13,589 bases of DNA, taken from an uncultured Lachnospiraceae bacterium (GTDB lineage: Bacteria > Bacillota_A > Clostridia > Lachnospirales > Lachnospiraceae). Below are positions 13,579 through 13,589 of the stretch, piece after piece (position 1 is the stretch's first letter; each line of letters opens with the position of its first letter). The position numbers were made by a program, and so were the translations under genes. Under the pieces are notes generated by a model. The model was not told the DNA's origin. It saw only the letters and a list, made by a program, of their open reading frames with translations, and ran no database searches. Location: the NCBI GenBank assembly GCA_946529195.1, contig CAMMZE010000010.1, positions 1 to 13,589 of the forward strand. The letters run 5' to 3'.

Positions 13579-13589
13579 AAAGACTCTAT

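Noticed and set aside
1..13589. CRISPR array, tRNA, IS element or prophage genes
   Set aside because: No regularly spaced repeats, cloverleaf sequences, transposase or phage motifs were seen on either strand.

Overview
The window looks like chromosomal DNA of a Gram-positive Firmicute, most probably a Clostridia member of the Lachnospiraceae type. This is inferred from strong AGGAGG-like ribosome binding sites on nearly every gene, the CdaA/CdaR pair, LCP and TagB/TagF-like wall-polymer proteins, and a long-form LeuA. No rRNA, tRNA, IS element, CRISPR array or phage gene is visible. All thirteen genes lie on the minus strand, so transcription runs from high to low coordinates. Coding density is very high; the largest gap between genes is about 92 nt.

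In transcription order, the first block (about 13.56 to 10.69 kb) holds dihydroorotase pyrC, a PAP2-family membrane phosphatase resembling undecaprenyl-diphosphatases, and a divergent alpha/beta hydrolase. They are tightly spaced. A candidate extended -10 promoter with a 16-bp palindrome just downstream of it precedes pyrC.

The second block (10.63 to 7.03 kb) starts from the clearest promoter in the window: TTGACA, 18 bp, TATACT with an extended -10 TG. It is embedded in the end of the hydrolase gene and bracketed by a perfect 10-bp inverted repeat. It reads into two membrane proteins of unknown function, then cdaA (diadenylate cyclase, makes c-di-AMP) and cdaR (its YbbR-domain membrane regulator). 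The unknown pair overlap by 4 nt and cdaA/cdaR overlap by 35 nt. glmM, the usual next gene, is absent; leuA (2-isopropylmalate synthase, leucine pathway) follows instead after 26 nt.

The third block (5.24 kb to the left edge) begins after a strong RNA hairpin and is a compact surface-glycopolymer module: a polyprenyl-phosphate sugar phosphotransferase that starts chain assembly, a GT2 glycosyltransferase, a DXD-type (Och1/GT32-like) glycosyltransferase, a CDP-glycerol-type polyol-phosphate transferase, and an LCP-family protein that would attach the finished polymer to peptidoglycan. The LCP gene is cut by the left window edge. No flippase or polymerase is seen, so the cluster probably continues to the left or uses genes elsewhere.

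The theme shared by most genes is the cell envelope: lipid-carrier recycling (PAP2), c-di-AMP control of wall and osmotic balance, and assembly and attachment of a wall glycopolymer. The most interesting uncharacterised part is the pair of membrane proteins made ahead of CdaA from the bracketed promoter.
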